Source: Taenia hydatigena (lineage: Eukaryota > Platyhelminthes > Cestoda > Cyclophyllidea > Taeniidae). From it: a stretch of 64,000 nt of DNA. Under the pieces are notes generated by a model. The model was not told the origin of the DNA and searched no databases. It saw only the letters and a list, made by a program, of their open reading frames with translations. The stretch lies in NCBI GenBank assembly GCA_036345935.2, contig JADWOT020000003.1, forward strand, positions 21,160,509-21,224,508, in the 5' to 3' direction. Position numbers and translations under genes: made by a program. How positions within the stretch are numbered: the first letter of the stretch is position 1; the number at the start of each line of letters is the position of its first letter. Shown here piece after piece: positions 1-15,500 of the stretch.

Positions 1-531
1 TCACTTTAGGATTAATAAATTTTTGAAGTACTTGTAAAAAGGAAAACTATTTCCAAAAAGTTAGAATCAGTCATGTTGGGGAACATAATGCAAGCACTTA
101 TTCAAATGTATCATGAACTCCCCTTCAAAGTGGAGAAAAAGGCCGAAATTCCCACTAATAAAACTTTAATTTGTGCTAAAGATAGGCTCGATTGTTCTAA
201 CACACTCCAACTGCGTTGTACGAAATTCGTCACTTTATGCACATTGATAAGTTGACACAAAAAAGGTATATTTATACACCTTCCTTAAGAGTGAAACGCT
301 ATTGGCATTTTCGTAGAAGCAGAAATAATCGACTACATAGCGTTCGTTTTCTTGCTTACATTGATGAAAAATAAAATTACGACTTATTAAAAGCAATAGC
401 TGCTGCACTATCAATGAAACCGGGAAAAAAGCGCAGTATCAATTTGTCATCTAGGATTATGCTTAGTTCCCATTTCCCCTCTCCTTACGCAGCAACCTTG
501 TTTGTCCATTCAACTCTGCCTGTTCACTTAC
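1..531 (-). other. Intron of the ERM-family gene, running off the left edge
   Basis: A perfect donor (AAAG|GTAAGT, GT at 531-530 on the minus strand) opens an intron here, so the ERM gene continues left of the window. I see no convincing further exon; the expected C-terminal actin-binding segment of ERM proteins was not found. The short ORFs in both strands show no recognisable protein. Confidence 0.6.
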
Positions 532-3500
532 CTTTGTTCAAAGGTGAGGGAATACGAGTTTCACTATCAATGTCTTCGTCCCCAATGTTACTGTTGCCAG
601 CAGAAATTGTGGCAGTGAGGGGACTAGTCTCCTTCCACGTGGACTCCAGCAGTTTCATCGCCTCTGCAGAACCCATAGTCTCCAGTCGCTGACGTGGCAG
701 TCGGCAATTCGCCCCAGGCCGCCGTTTCGAAGGCCCCCCAGTAGCCTTAGGTGAGGAGCGTCGACGTTGACTGCCTTTGTGCCGGTGACTGGGAGGTGAG
801 CGGGGGAAGGAGGAAGCGGGCGAAGAGAGGTTAGTAGGGGTGATTGTGGAGGTCGCAATGGTTGTGAAGGAATGCAAACTGGGTCGCCGGGATATCTCAT
901 CAGATCCCAGGGGAAGATCATTCGGAGGGGTGGGTGGAGAGGCTGCTTTTACGTAATTGGAATTCACTTCCTTGACAGTCTAGTAGGAAAAGTGTTGGAA
1001 TTTAAAAGGAGTCGAGGTCATACACAGAAGTCCCTGTGGGGATAATATTATGATTAATCACTAAAATAGATGATAAAATAATGTATATATCGAGCCCAGC
1101 CTGGCCTACTGGTACAGTGACAAAATTGCCACGTCATTAGTTATAACATTTTCGACCTCAGTGCATATTAGACCTGGCATCTTGTCCCAACACCAAGAAT
1201 GCATAGTGCGCATTTTATTAGCTATGCCATGCCTTTAGTTGTGGAGCCAATTAAGGCAGTACATGTAGGCCAAGGCTCCAAAGAATTAACTGATAACAAG
1301 CCCATCAGTTCATGGATGGCTTGTAGCATAAGCATTTCCGATTTGAAGAATTAAATTCAAAAGGTAAAATTAACTACCCGAGGAAGTGGTAGACAGTGGT
1401 GCGTAGAATGCAGCTGCAGCGGAAGCCTCAAGCATCTCCATTGTCAAACACTGTTTAATTATTTGTCGAGTCACTTCTCCAGCGATGTAAAGGAAAGCTG
1501 AGATTCTTTACGTAGTGGTAATTTTGAAGAGGGTAAATTAATGGAAGTAGTCTGTATGATTCTAACAGGAGCAATAAAAGAAATGAAATGTGGCCACCTA
1601 GTAAGAACATTAAAAGATACAATCTGTCCCATGGAATCATTCGTGGAGAAATGATAAATTCCAGTCGGCTTGTATTTGTCAGTTATGAACAAATTGTATG
1701 TAATACTGATCACCGAACCAATTTAGAGAATCCACATAGTTCAAACCATTACCGAGGTATTTTGTGAGGGTAGGATTAATGCGGAAATAGATGACATGGG
1801 AGTGCTAATCTCAAAAACCCAAACAAACACTGATGTAACGGAAGCAGATGAATCTCAAACAGCTTTTTAGAAGCTTTGAAAGCTGCCGCTAAGGAACATT
1901 TAATGGTGTCACTGCTCCCTTCAGATTTTTAGACCTCTTCATAATAATCAAAAATAAATTAGCGACCACTAAGATAGTGCACAAATTCATTACTTGCCAA
2001 ACCACTGCTTTTTGGAATCTGTGGAAAAAAGGTATCCTTCCATGCTAATTTTAAACCAACTTAAATAATGAACTTTCTTACAGTGGTGTCAATAGCGAAT
2101 GTAGTAAAAGTACATACAAAACCAACTTACTAGCTTGTCGCATGCGATAAGATCAGCTTACAAAGCGTAAAATGATGAGTACCTTTAATCCGTACGATTG
2201 ATATCCTCTCTGCCTTTATATTTCGATTGAAGTAGAGGTGTTAATTGTGACGATAAAGGAAAGAACCCAGACGATAAATAATAGGCTCAACCTGACCAAA
2301 TCGTTCATTCATGAATAAGTAGTGCTTCGCATGTTTTAGCCAAGTAGCATTAATTAATAGGAGTAGCATTTTGAGTAGTTTTGTGCAAAACTCTTAAAAT
2401 CACTAAAGGCAAGTATAAAGTATATATTATTCTCTTTCAGCGAAGCCCATGGAGGTTAGAAAAGAGACAGATAAGAATTTAGCCAATTCGTCAAATACTA
2501 CACATTAGAAAAATCTCCCTTGTTAAGATTTAAAATGTCAAAAATATTTGCGCACATAAAAGATCAAATGTTTGCGATTTAAAAAATACATTTGTAGCTA
2601 ATGATTTTATAGGTGCTTCTTGCAAAATGCAAATAACGATCAACCCACCTTAATAAGCTTTTAAAGATGCATTTTTGCTACTTAGTTCCAACAGGGTTTA
2701 TAATAAATAAACAAATACTGTACTACCTCTAAATAAACAAAAACAGGCTTTCAATTTTAAAGTCTGCATTCTCATTTCTTTTGTCCTAGATGGGGAAAAT
2801 GGGCAAGGATCTCTCACTGTAGTGACATTTTGCCCATCCCATTACGTGCCAAATGGGAATGCATCACGTGCATCAGAGGTGTCGTTGTAATGCAAGTGCA
2901 GATACAAGGTGGTCTCCTCTAATCCCATGCATGGACAAACAACTGAACCGAAGTTGCTTTGAGGTGGCGAATAGATCAAAGGCGCCAAACCCACCCAAAT
3001 TTTGGAATCAGAAGGTGTGGGAGGACTGACTGACTTCTTCTCAGAGAAGTGCTGTGAGTTGGAGGTCCAAGAGGTCCTCTGCAAACGCCTTTCCGCCTCT
3101 TGCAACTGTGCCTCTAACTCGCGCACTCGACGTTCGGCCTCTAGTCGGGCTGCTCGTTCCTTTGCCAGACGCTCCCTGCCATCAAAACAAGGAGTTTTAT
3201 CTTGCGAGTAGTGAGTAGAGCACAAAGATCAAAACAAGTATAGGAAACCCCAACATGAAGCAAATCTCATATTTTGTTCACTTCTAGAATTGAAACCCAG
3301 AATGTAACACAAACTATGAAAGATGTAGCGTTCTCACCAGCCTAGCAGCTATTCTAGGGTTCGGAATGTTTTACATGCCATTAATTTTCTCCTGCCTGCT
3401 TTTAAGGGCACTATGTAGCTAAGAGCATAATTTTGTCGGATAGTCTGCTGTTATTCCTACCTTAGAGAAGCACTTTCATTTCCTTAACTTAAGATTTGTT

Positions 3501-6500
3501 CCCGACTTCGCATTGATACAGGGATTTGAAGGACCTTCACAAACTATCACTCTACCATAAAATTTGTTTATTTATCCTCCGTGTACGTAAGCCGGAACAA
3601 ACATCAACTACTAGCCCTCGGCTGGAAAAAAGGAAGACAGGAGCATGATGGCGCTTGTCTGAAAGGCATTGCAGAGTCCTCGATACCCACAAAATCGGCT
3701 GCAGTTGCGCATGCATACACACGTGCGTTAAATTTCATCATCCACTTTCCAGGTTATGCCGTTCATTCACCTAGAATGTATTTAACATTTGAGTTTCTTT
3801 TTCCCGAAGCAATTATTTTAGGGCTAACTAGAAGTGCAAAGGAATCAACAAATCATGGCTATTGGAAACAATCTGTCCGCATCCACCCGATAGCGAGGTT
3901 GTTTTTGGACCTGGTTATTAACTAATGAGGCATACCATCCCCCATTACGGAAGTAAAACATAAATATTGTGCATCGCGTAGCCCGGGTTACAAAGCTGTT
4001 GCACGTACATCGCGGCCTAGCAGAGTACCAACCATTTTTAATGCCATATACGTCAGCGTAATTTCTACTATGAATATGCTTGACGAGGATGGAAGAGAAA
4101 GGCAGGAAAAGCTTGTCCACTTCATTTGTTTTGTTTGTGGTTGCATGGTCAACTTGGTCTTTAGTGGTTGGCATTAGACCATTAAGTATTTTAATATTGG
4201 TTTAACTATGCTAGCTAACTGCATAGAAGTCTAACAGCGTATCAACAGCTAATTATTACGGATAAGATTCCTGCCTACCTCTTTTTTGTAGACTGGTTGA
4301 CATTGTTTGTGCAGGTGATTGAAGAGTAAGTGCTAGCTCTCCAGTAGGCTAATGATGACATCTATCAACAAGGGTTAGCCATTCTGCTTTGACGGTAACT
4401 GCATTTTGCACAGCAAAGGTTTGAGCTCTTTATGGCTTCAGATTATGTCTAATAAAAATGATATTTTCTTAGCCAAAGGCTACATTGAGCCACCATCCAT
4501 AACACGCCCATCAAATGAGCCTAAAAAAGAGTCTGCTTCCGCCTCCATGAACTTTTAAAGAGGGTTTCCCCTCTGCTACGATGGATTTGGCCTGCACATG
4601 TGCACGTAAATTCTGTCGTCTTTAATTTTGAATTATCACAATACTAGAGACGCTTACTCTTTGATAATATCTAAGATCTGCTTATATTTTTATCGTGGTA
4701 TGATAGAGTGTTCTTTATTGTCAAGAAATGAACTTCCTTGAATTGTACCTTTTAAGACTTTGGGTCAATTCACAACAACTATAAGTAAGCTTGCAATGCG
4801 ATAAAATCAAGGCCGTCTTTGTCAAAATTATTGGCTTTTCGTTCAGTAGCCCGAATAAAATGAAACTACCCCTTAGTTTTGCATGCAGTAATGAACTTGA
4901 TTACACGATTACACGACTTTGAAAGATCATGTCGACACTATAGTAATGAAAGAATTAATTGAATCGACAGTGCCTGTTACACGGCCACCTAACATCCTGC
5001 GAAACAACTTTCGCTTTTGCCCCATTTTCAAACACAACTCAGACTTGTAAAACGTTTTCACCAATGACGAGGCCTGGTTTTATTTCCACAGCACATGCGA
5101 TCAAATCACTTCAAAACATTTATTAACTTTGCTGTGCCAATTGAGAGTTGAATGGATAGATATCTATTTAATTGATGGTGCCACAATCGCCTGCCCATTT
5201 ATGACTTATTCACGTTGTTTTAGCTAACTCCAATATGATTGACTTGTGAATAGTTCACTTCACTATTCGTATCAATGTTTTCCGGTTTCATACTAAAATT
5301 AACTTGTCATAGCCAAAAAGACCTGCGACTGATATGCTTGCACTTATTACTCAAAGTCCACAACTTCCGTCGCGCTGTCCATCCAACGTTGCGGCTAGGA
5401 CTCAAAAGAAAAGATTTTGTTACACTGAAGCGGCTTTGGAGGATTATGAGTGTAATTTACTTACCAACTACTTGGGTGCCTTATTGCTGAAAAGAGAAAG
5501 GTGTGATTGCACCTTTAATGCTCTTTCAAGCTCCATTTGACAGTTAAGAATGGAAATTATTAACATTAAAAACATGAATATCGGAGGAACGACTTTAATA
5601 TAGTTGTTTTACTCTGATGTAGAAGTCAGGTTCTTCTAAAAGTAACACCTTTTAACCTTGTTTTCTGGTGTATTTAAGCTCCTCTTCGTTTGATTGACCA
5701 TTTTAGCAATCCCGGATCTCCAAAATTATTCTGCAAAAGATACCTTTAACTAGCCATTAGTCAACCATAGTAATGTATTGGCCACTCGAAAGTGGCACAG
5801 TATTTATGGACAGAGAGTAAACCATAATCTAATGCTATACGTTATAAATGGAAATATTGCATCACAAAGAATCGCGAGGCCTTGAGTTAAAATCCATTCA
5901 CAAGTAAAATATATGATCATCAAATACTAAAAGTCCGGTGCTGGGAGTAATAATAACTTGAGGCAGTAGTTTAGTGAAGTTGCACCTTGAAGTTCAGGAT
6001 AACGCTATGGAACTTCACATTCCCAACATTAGTGCTGTACGGTCCTTTTTCTGACACCATTATTCAGCATCTCATTTGTTAGATTTGCACCTAATGGCAG
6101 TCAAATGTATCTCATTTTTTAAAAAATGCAAAATTTCCGTCACGTTCCACCGCTCTTTTTATCCTTCGAGCCTCATCACAACCAAAAAATGCAAATACAT
6201 CAAAATCAAAGCAAAATCTATGCCATTTTTCGCTAAGGTTGTTTATTTCAGAGATATGATCAAACAACCTTCGATTCTGAATTAGTCTGTTTGGATCGAA
6301 TAAAGGAGCAATCATATGAGCCCATTTACCTAACTCGGCCACTTTACTACCCGTCCTGATGAACTTACCGTTCCAACTCACGAAAAGCATTCTCCTCGAG
6401 AGCCTGAGAACGCATCTGTTGGACCTCAATGGGAACGGGTTGGCGGCGTCGCACGTAGAGCTCGTTATTACCTATGCATAGCGCTAGAATCTTCTTGTTC

Positions 6501-9500
6501 ACTCTGAGATTCTTGGTCAAGAAGACGAGGTCCTGTTGAGAGTCATGAAGTACATACGCTTATACCCACATTTGAGAGAGTGCATGAGGAGGCGAAAAAA
6601 AGAAACGCACAGAACTTTTTCTGTCGATTGGTTTGATGGTAAATTTGCGATCGTTGAAGGCGATGTTACGGATCTCTGACCAGGGAAAGCCCACCTTTGG
6701 AGTTATTCTAGAAGTGCCAAATGGGTAGCTTTTAAAAAAACGCTTCCTATCTACAAGAAGATAAGGTAAAGAGAAGGTGGAAGAAAGAAATCAGTGACTC
6801 AATCAGGCCAAAAAAATAACACCCTTCTATCAGCAACCTCATTGCGATTTAATGATAAAAATTGTTGCACTCTCAACAAAGCATTAGACTGTGCTAATTT
6901 TTGTGGTTCACAGCAAAGGTAGGGAGGATGTTATCCTGAGCATTGCAAACAGAAATTAATTTTCAATTGGCGTCACAAAGAGACCGCTGATTCATCCAAA
7001 CTTTGGTAAAATTTCAAACACTCTGAGTGCTCTTATTCGAAATTACTTAAACAACTAATTGTGTCTGTACGAAGCAAATGGTCCGAAGATTTGGATTCAG
7101 GGATTACAAATGGCATTTCTCAAAAGGATGAAAGGGGAAATTTTTAACGCTCTATATAAATTAAAGTTTTGACTCCTATGCCCAAAATATCCCCTCAAAA
7201 TAGCTACCTATAAAATGCAAAAATTATGGCGAATTGCTCAAAGAGATTAGAATACTCTGTCTGAGAACTTTTGCCCTTTTAGTGGCATCAAAGCAGACCT
7301 TATGTGGCTTTTGATTTGGTTTAATTAGGATCAATCAAAATTTATTTCATCATGAAGAGTTGACGAGGATTATAAATTGCCAATAGGTGCCCTACACCCC
7401 TGAGACACGGGCGCCTTTCTCTCCCTCAAATTTTACAAGGCTTCTAACAATGTTCGTTTACCAAAAGGTAGTGGCATAAGTCTTACGCTTACCCATCTAG
7501 ATTGTTTAGCCTCTGCCTTTTTTGCTGCCATCTCCTTGCCACAGGGGTGTTTTGCTCCTTCTATGCGCTTATACAAAGGTTGCTTTCTGTCTCGCATATC
7601 GCTGGACAGCTTCAGGAGGAACTCTGGCCGAGGTAAATAAATGATGATTGACTGCTTTCTTTCCCAAGGTCAAGAAAAAGTTGAAACTATGCCACATCTA
7701 CGTAATTTTCAACTGAACTTCTTTCCGTTAGTTGTTGCTAGTGGTATTTAACTAGGTAGCAGGACGATTTCACTGCCTAGCATTATGGATAAAATTTACA
7801 TTGAGTAGTTGGATTTGTTCCTTTAATATTACCTTTAGAGGACTCAACTTTGCATCAAGCATTACCACAGTGAGATTATTACGCTTTAGCGGCTTTCCCT
7901 GGCACAAAATCACACCCGATGCCACGGTTGAGAAGTTTGGAATATTATGATGATTTTTGCAATGAAATGGACGAAAAAGTATGTTTCATCTCCTTACTAA
8001 ATGCTCTGACTAGTATCTCCCATTCTCGTCCATATTTTAACCGAACATTTCTACAAAATCTGTTGCAATCCGACCATTACGATCAACAAATTTATTGTTT
8101 AAGAGATCGCTGCTCAAATCAAAAACTATTTTAAAGTTTAATGCTTACTACAATATACAGCAAAACTGAGACTCCTTAATGTATGGTACTCAACGAAATT
8201 TTGTTCGAGCTCAAAAGAATAATTTCCATACGATGGGTGAAAGCATGAGAATCAATGTAATCTTCCAAAGGCGCGCATAAATAAAGACCATGGAGCTGTG
8301 AAACTGGATGAGTGTTAATCAACTGCAGGATATTATGACTAAATTGAATCCTTGGAGGAGGAGAAGACGGTGATGAGTCAGTTGGTTGGTTTTTGTGCCT
8401 ATCTCAAGCAGCAATTTGGAAGACATTTTAAAACCACCTAAGTATTTGAAAATCTTTAACATGCGAAGTTGAAAATTGCTGCAGATATTGTTTTATCGAG
8501 TTAACCAATAGTTGCGGCGTTTTAACTTGAATCAAATAAGGTAGCTGAGCATTTTGGAGCCACTGCTTTGAGCAACGAAGTGGCTTACGAATTCTGAGAT
8601 TCTGGTACGAGAAAACCGCAGCTTTTTTGGCATTTGGACAAAATACCTCATCAAAGTCAATGCTGATAGAAAGTGAGTAAAGGTACTGCTGATTTTTGTC
8701 CAATTTGAACTGGTGAAGGCGAACATTGTGGGAGGAGAGCGGAAATCGCTATCAAGCCGTTCCTACTACTTAAAAGTACGCTTCTTTAAAAAGCCCTAAG
8801 GGGGTAATTTAGATACCGTGAGTAAAAAATGAGAAGGCCTCGTCCTTGCACACTCATACTCACATCCACAGTCACATGTTCGAGGACTAATTGCGCCGTT
8901 CGCAGACAAACTGCGAATTCCTCGATTGCGAATGGCTGCCAAGGCCGACAAATACTGCCACAGTCGCAAACCAAGAAAAACTCAAGAGCTTTTCTGAAGG
9001 CAATGCAAATGTATGGTGAATAACGCTTTACCTGCGGTGACATGCAGATGCTACCAAGCGAGGGTGAGAAATAGGCTTAAATGGGAATGGATGAGTCTAT
9101 TTATTATGACAAAATGAGTTTGCGCTAAACTGACTTAGTATTTTTATGCTTAATAAGTTTAAAAATACGATCCAAAAATTATTACCATGGGGAATTTAGA
9201 TTTGGAGTACGTGAACAAATTTAGATCAAAGCACACGACAATATAATGGCATTGTGTAAGCATGGTTTCACCACGGGAAAGTAAAGCTAAGCTAACAAAT
9301 GAATCGAAACGATCACCATAATGTTCTGAAAATATTTGAGTGTTAAGAGGCGGATATTACACAGAAGGCTCTACAAATCATGGATCTTCGCCGGACAAAA
9401 CTTGCAAATTATTGGTATCGAACCACATTTGTTTCAATTTTAAGAGTAACTACGAGAACCCTCCAGCCTCCACGTCCTGGGCTCCCGTCTTGGCAATAGC

Positions 9501-12500
9501 CGACCATCACTCATGTGGGGTTATATAACATTGTCCTTCTGTGCTGTGTACCTCAAATTAATTTAGGTGATTGAAAAAGCTGTTAAAAGACTGTTCGGTG
9601 GTCAACTCAACGGGTACGAAATAAAATCAGATGGAATAAAATAACTGAAGAAAGCCTCAAATGCTTGAACCTACTGAAAAAGAATGCCAAACTCTAAAAT
9701 TTGTTACTGGTTATGACTCTACGACCTATTCACATCAAAGTGCTGATATGACTAAGAGCCTTGCAACCCGCTAATCATCAGGTGATCTTTACAACGACCA
9801 GAACTCAAATGAAAGCAGAAAATAATTCGCGATTTGAAATTTGATCGACTTTTGAAAAACGGCTTCGTAGAAATGCACAGATGCTGGCTAAAAAAAGTTT
9901 TAATCGGAACTCAGATGACACTAAATTTGACAACATAAGGAGTGGAATAAAAATTCCAAGCCTCCCGGTGCGTGAACCTACTTATCCGGAGGTTTGTAGA
10001 CGGCCAAACCCATAGCATCGATGCCAAGGAGGAGGTCCGTGCCACGTCGGTTGCAGATCTCGAAGAACTCCACACCGTAGGTTCCCAGTCCCTCGGCAAT
10101 TTCGAGGTAATGAAGCATTGCAGTCTGCGGGTACATGCCTTGATGTTCCTTATACCACCGAATCACCATGCGGATCCAATCCTGTGATTGGAGGTCGTGG
10201 TTCACCAAGGTACTTCAGAAAAAAAACATTCTTTTAGTTAAGCACTATGAAGAAATACAACTTTGAAGAATCACGTCTCTTAGGTTGACACGTCCGCTTT
10301 CGAAGTCACATACGTGTTGTGTCTCAAAGCTCTTGCCTGATTTGGCACTTAACAGATTTGTGAACTAGAAAAAAATGGAAAAGAATGAAAAGAATCTGCT
10401 CTCATGCTCTTACATTGGAGATTCCTTAGTTTTAAATGAGCCAAGTGTTAAAGACGGTGCTAGGGAAGACTTTTCAGGTCGTTTGTTGCCTCTCATTTGC
10501 CTTGTACTCATAAGCATTTGGCATCAGTTTTGCTTCAGTGATTCTTAATATTGTTGAGGAAAGGCAAAGGTTCATCCCATGAGGACGGGGAGAATAAACA
10601 ATTCCACAACCCAAGTATCTGCATCTACGATAGTCCGTAATAGTAGGAGATTCATTTGTTCTGAAATTCTAGGCATCATAGCCGTCAAAAGGCACTAAAC
10701 CGGGGCCTAATATCTTTTATGATCATATCGTTAAACTTTTCCTTGAACTGCGAATAAGTGGAAATTCGGCTTGGAGCCCTATCTTGAAATCATCAGCATC
10801 AACGAGCGAAGCGTCTAGCTGTCGAGGATTTTAATCGAAACAGTGAACTAGATGTACTCTGTCATAAGATCACCGTTGCCCGAAACTTTAAATCTCATTA
10901 TCATCAATTTGTGCATTTATCTGTTCTTTATATTTAAAGTTAAGCTTTTGTTGCCTTTGTGGAATGAATACGATGATGCATCGCCATGTTTCTTTAAAAA
11001 AAATAGCCTTAAATCAGAGTGCTGGCGTTTATTTAGTTCACATTTTTTGTGAAACCACGGAAGCATCAATTAGGGTTTGCATAATTTTCCACTCACCGCT
11101 ACCTTGGAAACAGTGCAGTGCCGCAGACGGTCTAAAATAGGTGGCCGAAATATTTGGTTGGCATGTGATGTCGACGTGCTTATTCGTTCTAACATGCTTT
11201 GAGCTTGAAAACTCGGCAAGTGGCAAGTGATGATGCACCGAGTACAGTTATACTAGGAACAGTGAGGCGATAAGAGCAAAAGTCTACCAAATTTGCAGGA
11301 ATTCTGCGTTTTTATAGCTCAAACAAGGGATCATTCCAAGATGTGTCATAATTGCGAATGCTGTCGATTAACTTTCAAAAGAAAAAGCCTTTCAAAATAC
11401 AATGCTAAAGGTTCCACCTGTTTGGACCAAGGCATACACTGACACTTGACCGTCACTAGTAGCTACTTTATTTCCTTTAAAGTTTATCATAATAGAGTCC
11501 ACCATACCTAATTGAGTTTGCTTACCTTGGAAATTTGCAGAATTACATTTATCTAATTAGCCTTTTGATAGATAAATTAGTTTAGGGGACCTATTACTAC
11601 GATGACAAGTAACAAAGTAACCTATCAACTAACTATTTTAGTGCACAAATAAAGATTGTAAAAAAACGCAAATCACGGCTTTGTGATCAGTTAGAGTCAA
11701 CTACATTAATTTTTTCTAGAACTACACTTGTTTCTTAAGCATTTGCGCATTCAAGCAGGTGGATTATATTCCATCTTTGTCCTCAACAAACCAAATATGC
11801 TGAAATTCCCCCAGATTACAGGGACAATGGCTCTTTTGATCTGCAGGTTTGATTAATGGCCAAGCCAACTTCCAAGGGTTTGGCTCTTACACCTTCGTTC
11901 TGTAATGGGACAGATCGTGACCTCCACCACTTTCTTTTCTTCTCCTAAAGTACAAGCTTTTCCTTTATTCAGTGCTGAGAGGCGCAAATATATTCTCTAA
12001 AAATGCGAAACCACTTAATGGCCTGTGAAATGCGGTTAGAATTGATGTTTAGTGTAATTCGACGAGATGAAGCAGTGTTAGTGTGCATTGGCAACTGAAT
12101 GGACCTTGAAGAAGAAGAAGAAGAAGAAGAAGAAGAAGAAGAAGAAGAGGTTCATTGATTCACGATTCGACCACTGTGCACCCTGTCAGCACCCCATCTT
12201 GCATGATATTTGCATACTAATATGCAACCGGTCCTCTACAGTCACTTGTATTATCCACATCATCTGCACTTAATGGCCGCAATGATGCAAATCAAGACAG
12301 TTATTAACAATAGTAATCTGTCGATTAGAAAATGGGTTTTTAGTGACAATATTTGGTGAAATTCCATGCTGATGGAAATAATCCCATCCCTAGTGCGTGA
12401 GGACTTGTTAATCATGGCCACGTCTATTACCTTTGTTACCAATGATGGAAGCATGAGAGACAATGGCATTGAATATGACTTCCAATAGGTGCTGTAAGGG

Positions 12501-15500
12501 CAAAAAAGAAGCATTGGTCGTCATTAAATTGTCTTTAGAGGGTCTTTACACTCCACAAATGATTGCGCTTGCACCGCACAAAGAATGGGCTAGCAAAAGC
12601 TAAACAAATGGAAATAAACGATATGCACACGGGAGTTCGTTAAGCTTCTTCCCTATCAGACTGTGAGCGAGAAAAGGCAACAAAGTTTAAAAATTTCTGA
12701 CCTTTTAGTGGCAGGAGGGATTCACCTCTCAGCTAAAATGATTAATAAGGTTTCTAGACTAGACTTGCATCCGTTGAAACTTTATTTTTCGGCCAACCAT
12801 ACCATTCGCATTGAGCTGGAAACACGAGTGACTTAAAGGAACATGCAAGAATCGTGTTTTTCACCCTGTTTGACCACGCGCAGGGTACCTTAAGTGTTCA
12901 CAAATAAGGGAGTTCCAACACTATCGCATTAGCCTCCCACTTTCTTCCTGTGCAAAATAATTGGAAGCACTTTATTCCATTCATGTTTCGATTGATTTCT
13001 ACACAGTCTAGCGGTATTTATGATAGTCATTTGGCAACTTTCAGAAATGTGACTTTGGCACGAAAGAAATGCGGCATTTGCTATTACTATGGTGATTTGC
13101 ATTAATGAAAAAACTAAAAAAAAAGTTGAACAAAATTCGGATTCGGTGATATTTAAGTAAGAGGTGCCATGGGGGCATATATTTTCGATGGCATTACTAA
13201 TTGAAGTGGGCCGAGCTTTTAATCTGCAATTCTTGATCCTCCATCGCATAAGTACAAATTACTAAAGGTTGCTAAAATTCGCATTAATAGCCTTCAGTTG
13301 TCCAAAATTTTCTTTAAATAACGCCTAAGTTCGAAAAAATAGAAGAGGGAAATAAATAAGACAAATCACATTTAAAACCATAAGCTTTCGAAGGGACTCA
13401 CTGGATTGGGGTGTACTTCGACGAGTAAATGCCGCAGAAGCAAAGATAAGCTATAATTTTCCATAATTTTGACTAAAACAATGTCATTCCTCCTCCATGG
13501 TACATGTTATTCTTTAAATTCATGCGGGATTCACACCACTCGCTCTTGCAATAATCAAGGGTAGTTTCGGTGCAAGTGGTGGTTATGCGAAATAGTCGCG
13601 CTAAATACCACAGATATGACCATTTTTAATTACGTCTACGAGTTCCGGATTCCATGGGGGTAAGAGGCACCGGATCCTAACGTGCCTGGATGAGTGATGC
13701 TACAGAATCAAAATCGCGCAACAACCAGCATTAACCAATAAACTGGGAAAAGTAGCGCACACTAAACGTCAAAATTCCAAGTGCCAGAGATTTTCCAATT
13801 AAACAATTATGTTAAAAATTAACGTACTAGCTTTGAAACCATTCAGGAGGAACCTGAGTAGGTGCATTGTTTACTTAAGGTAAGAGAAAAATCAGCAGCA
13901 TAAATACGGTAGTTTTTGTTCGCAAGCATGCATTTTGGTGAGGAGTCGCTGAAGTGGAACGTGCAAGAAAGGTAGACGTTACGCGAGTAAAAAACGCATT
14001 AAATTGTGCAATTCAGCACCCCAAACGAGACAACGCATCATGGGCGCCTAGTACGCGCCCATGCTTGCACGCATCGTCCACTTACTAAGCAAATCAAAAT
14101 GATTCTATGTTATTGATAATTACGTGGATCGCTTTTAACTCGTGGTGGATTATTTCAAATAAATGCACTGCTTACGCAAAACAAATGCACAAAGTGCCAC
14201 ATGATCATTACGCAAGCGTGTTTATTAAGGAGAAACTGCCGGACTGGACCTTATTCACAGTATAAATTCTGTAAAAATAAAGGTAGGCATTAATTGGGAT
14301 CGGCTAGCACTGAAAGTAAAGATGTGCCACTGAGCTTTTAGATTGTACAGACATCTGCGCCTATCTTCGGCTCATTGCAGATAATCACTCACCGTCCGAA
14401 TTGGTACAACTCGCTATCGCACTATATAAGGATAAATCCAACAAACACACCCAATACTGCCGCAAAAATAATGATTCATGCCCACGAGTTGCATTCCGGG
14501 ACATGAAGGGGAAAGAACAGTTAAATCCTAAAGCACCAATTAACACTTTGCAATGATAAAACGCATTACTGAGCTTTAAAAATTAACACTGACATTTATT
14601 TACCAATTACCAGCTTCCCACTAAATGTTGCTCATTCAAAGCCTAGAAATTCGCATCAGTCATTTTAAAGACAAATTTGGTCTCAATCCAGTAAATGACC
14701 TTCCAATGCTAAATAGATGCGACAAGTGTCAGCCCTATAATGTGCAAATTTGCGATTTGATTGAAGGGTAGAAAGAGGAACGTACTTGGGCGAGAGGAGT
14801 CGGTCAATGGGGATAGGGTGCTTGGCGAAGCGGGCCACGTCGTAGTCGCCGTATTTCGCCTGACAGGCGTAGGAGGCGAGGAGCACAGCGGTCTCCGGGG
14901 GGCAAGGCAACTTGTCCTTCAGAATGGCCTCCTTCACCTGGTTTGATTCAGCAAGGACTTCACTTTCATATGTCACAATCAGCTTTGATAGGATTAAATA
15001 GCTTCTTTCGAGTATTCGTAAAGATCTATTGCATTTGCAAGTTTCAATTCCGATTAAAAGTCCATAAAATAAAATTAATTTGATTAAATCCAGTGCGTAA
15101 AATGCAGCATTTGCAAGATGAACGGTAGAAAATGAATGTCAGTCATCTTAAAAGCCTGAACGATCAGCTTACAAGATGGGAAAATGCTCAGGAACATAAA
15201 AGGCCTCGTAGTATAGATTGCCTTTAACAATTTGGTTTGACAAAAATCAACTCGGATCTGCACACTCAGATAAGATTCAGCGAAGGGTGATGTAAGTCGC
15301 CAAAAATTATTACAAATATGTTGTCAGAGGAGTAGGGCAGTGGTGTGGAGAATGTACCCGAAAAAGTATAGTTAAACCTCAAAAATGCACACTGTGCAGA
15401 ATGAACGCTGAAAATTCCGCTTCCTTTAGCAGAAGCGCAGTACTCTATAATAGAGACGGCTACATCAATGGGTGCACCTTTACACGAATGAAGCCCTGAT

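Noticed and set aside
12088..12273. Plus ORF with a lysine run
   Set aside because: Produced by the GAA microsatellite inside an intron.
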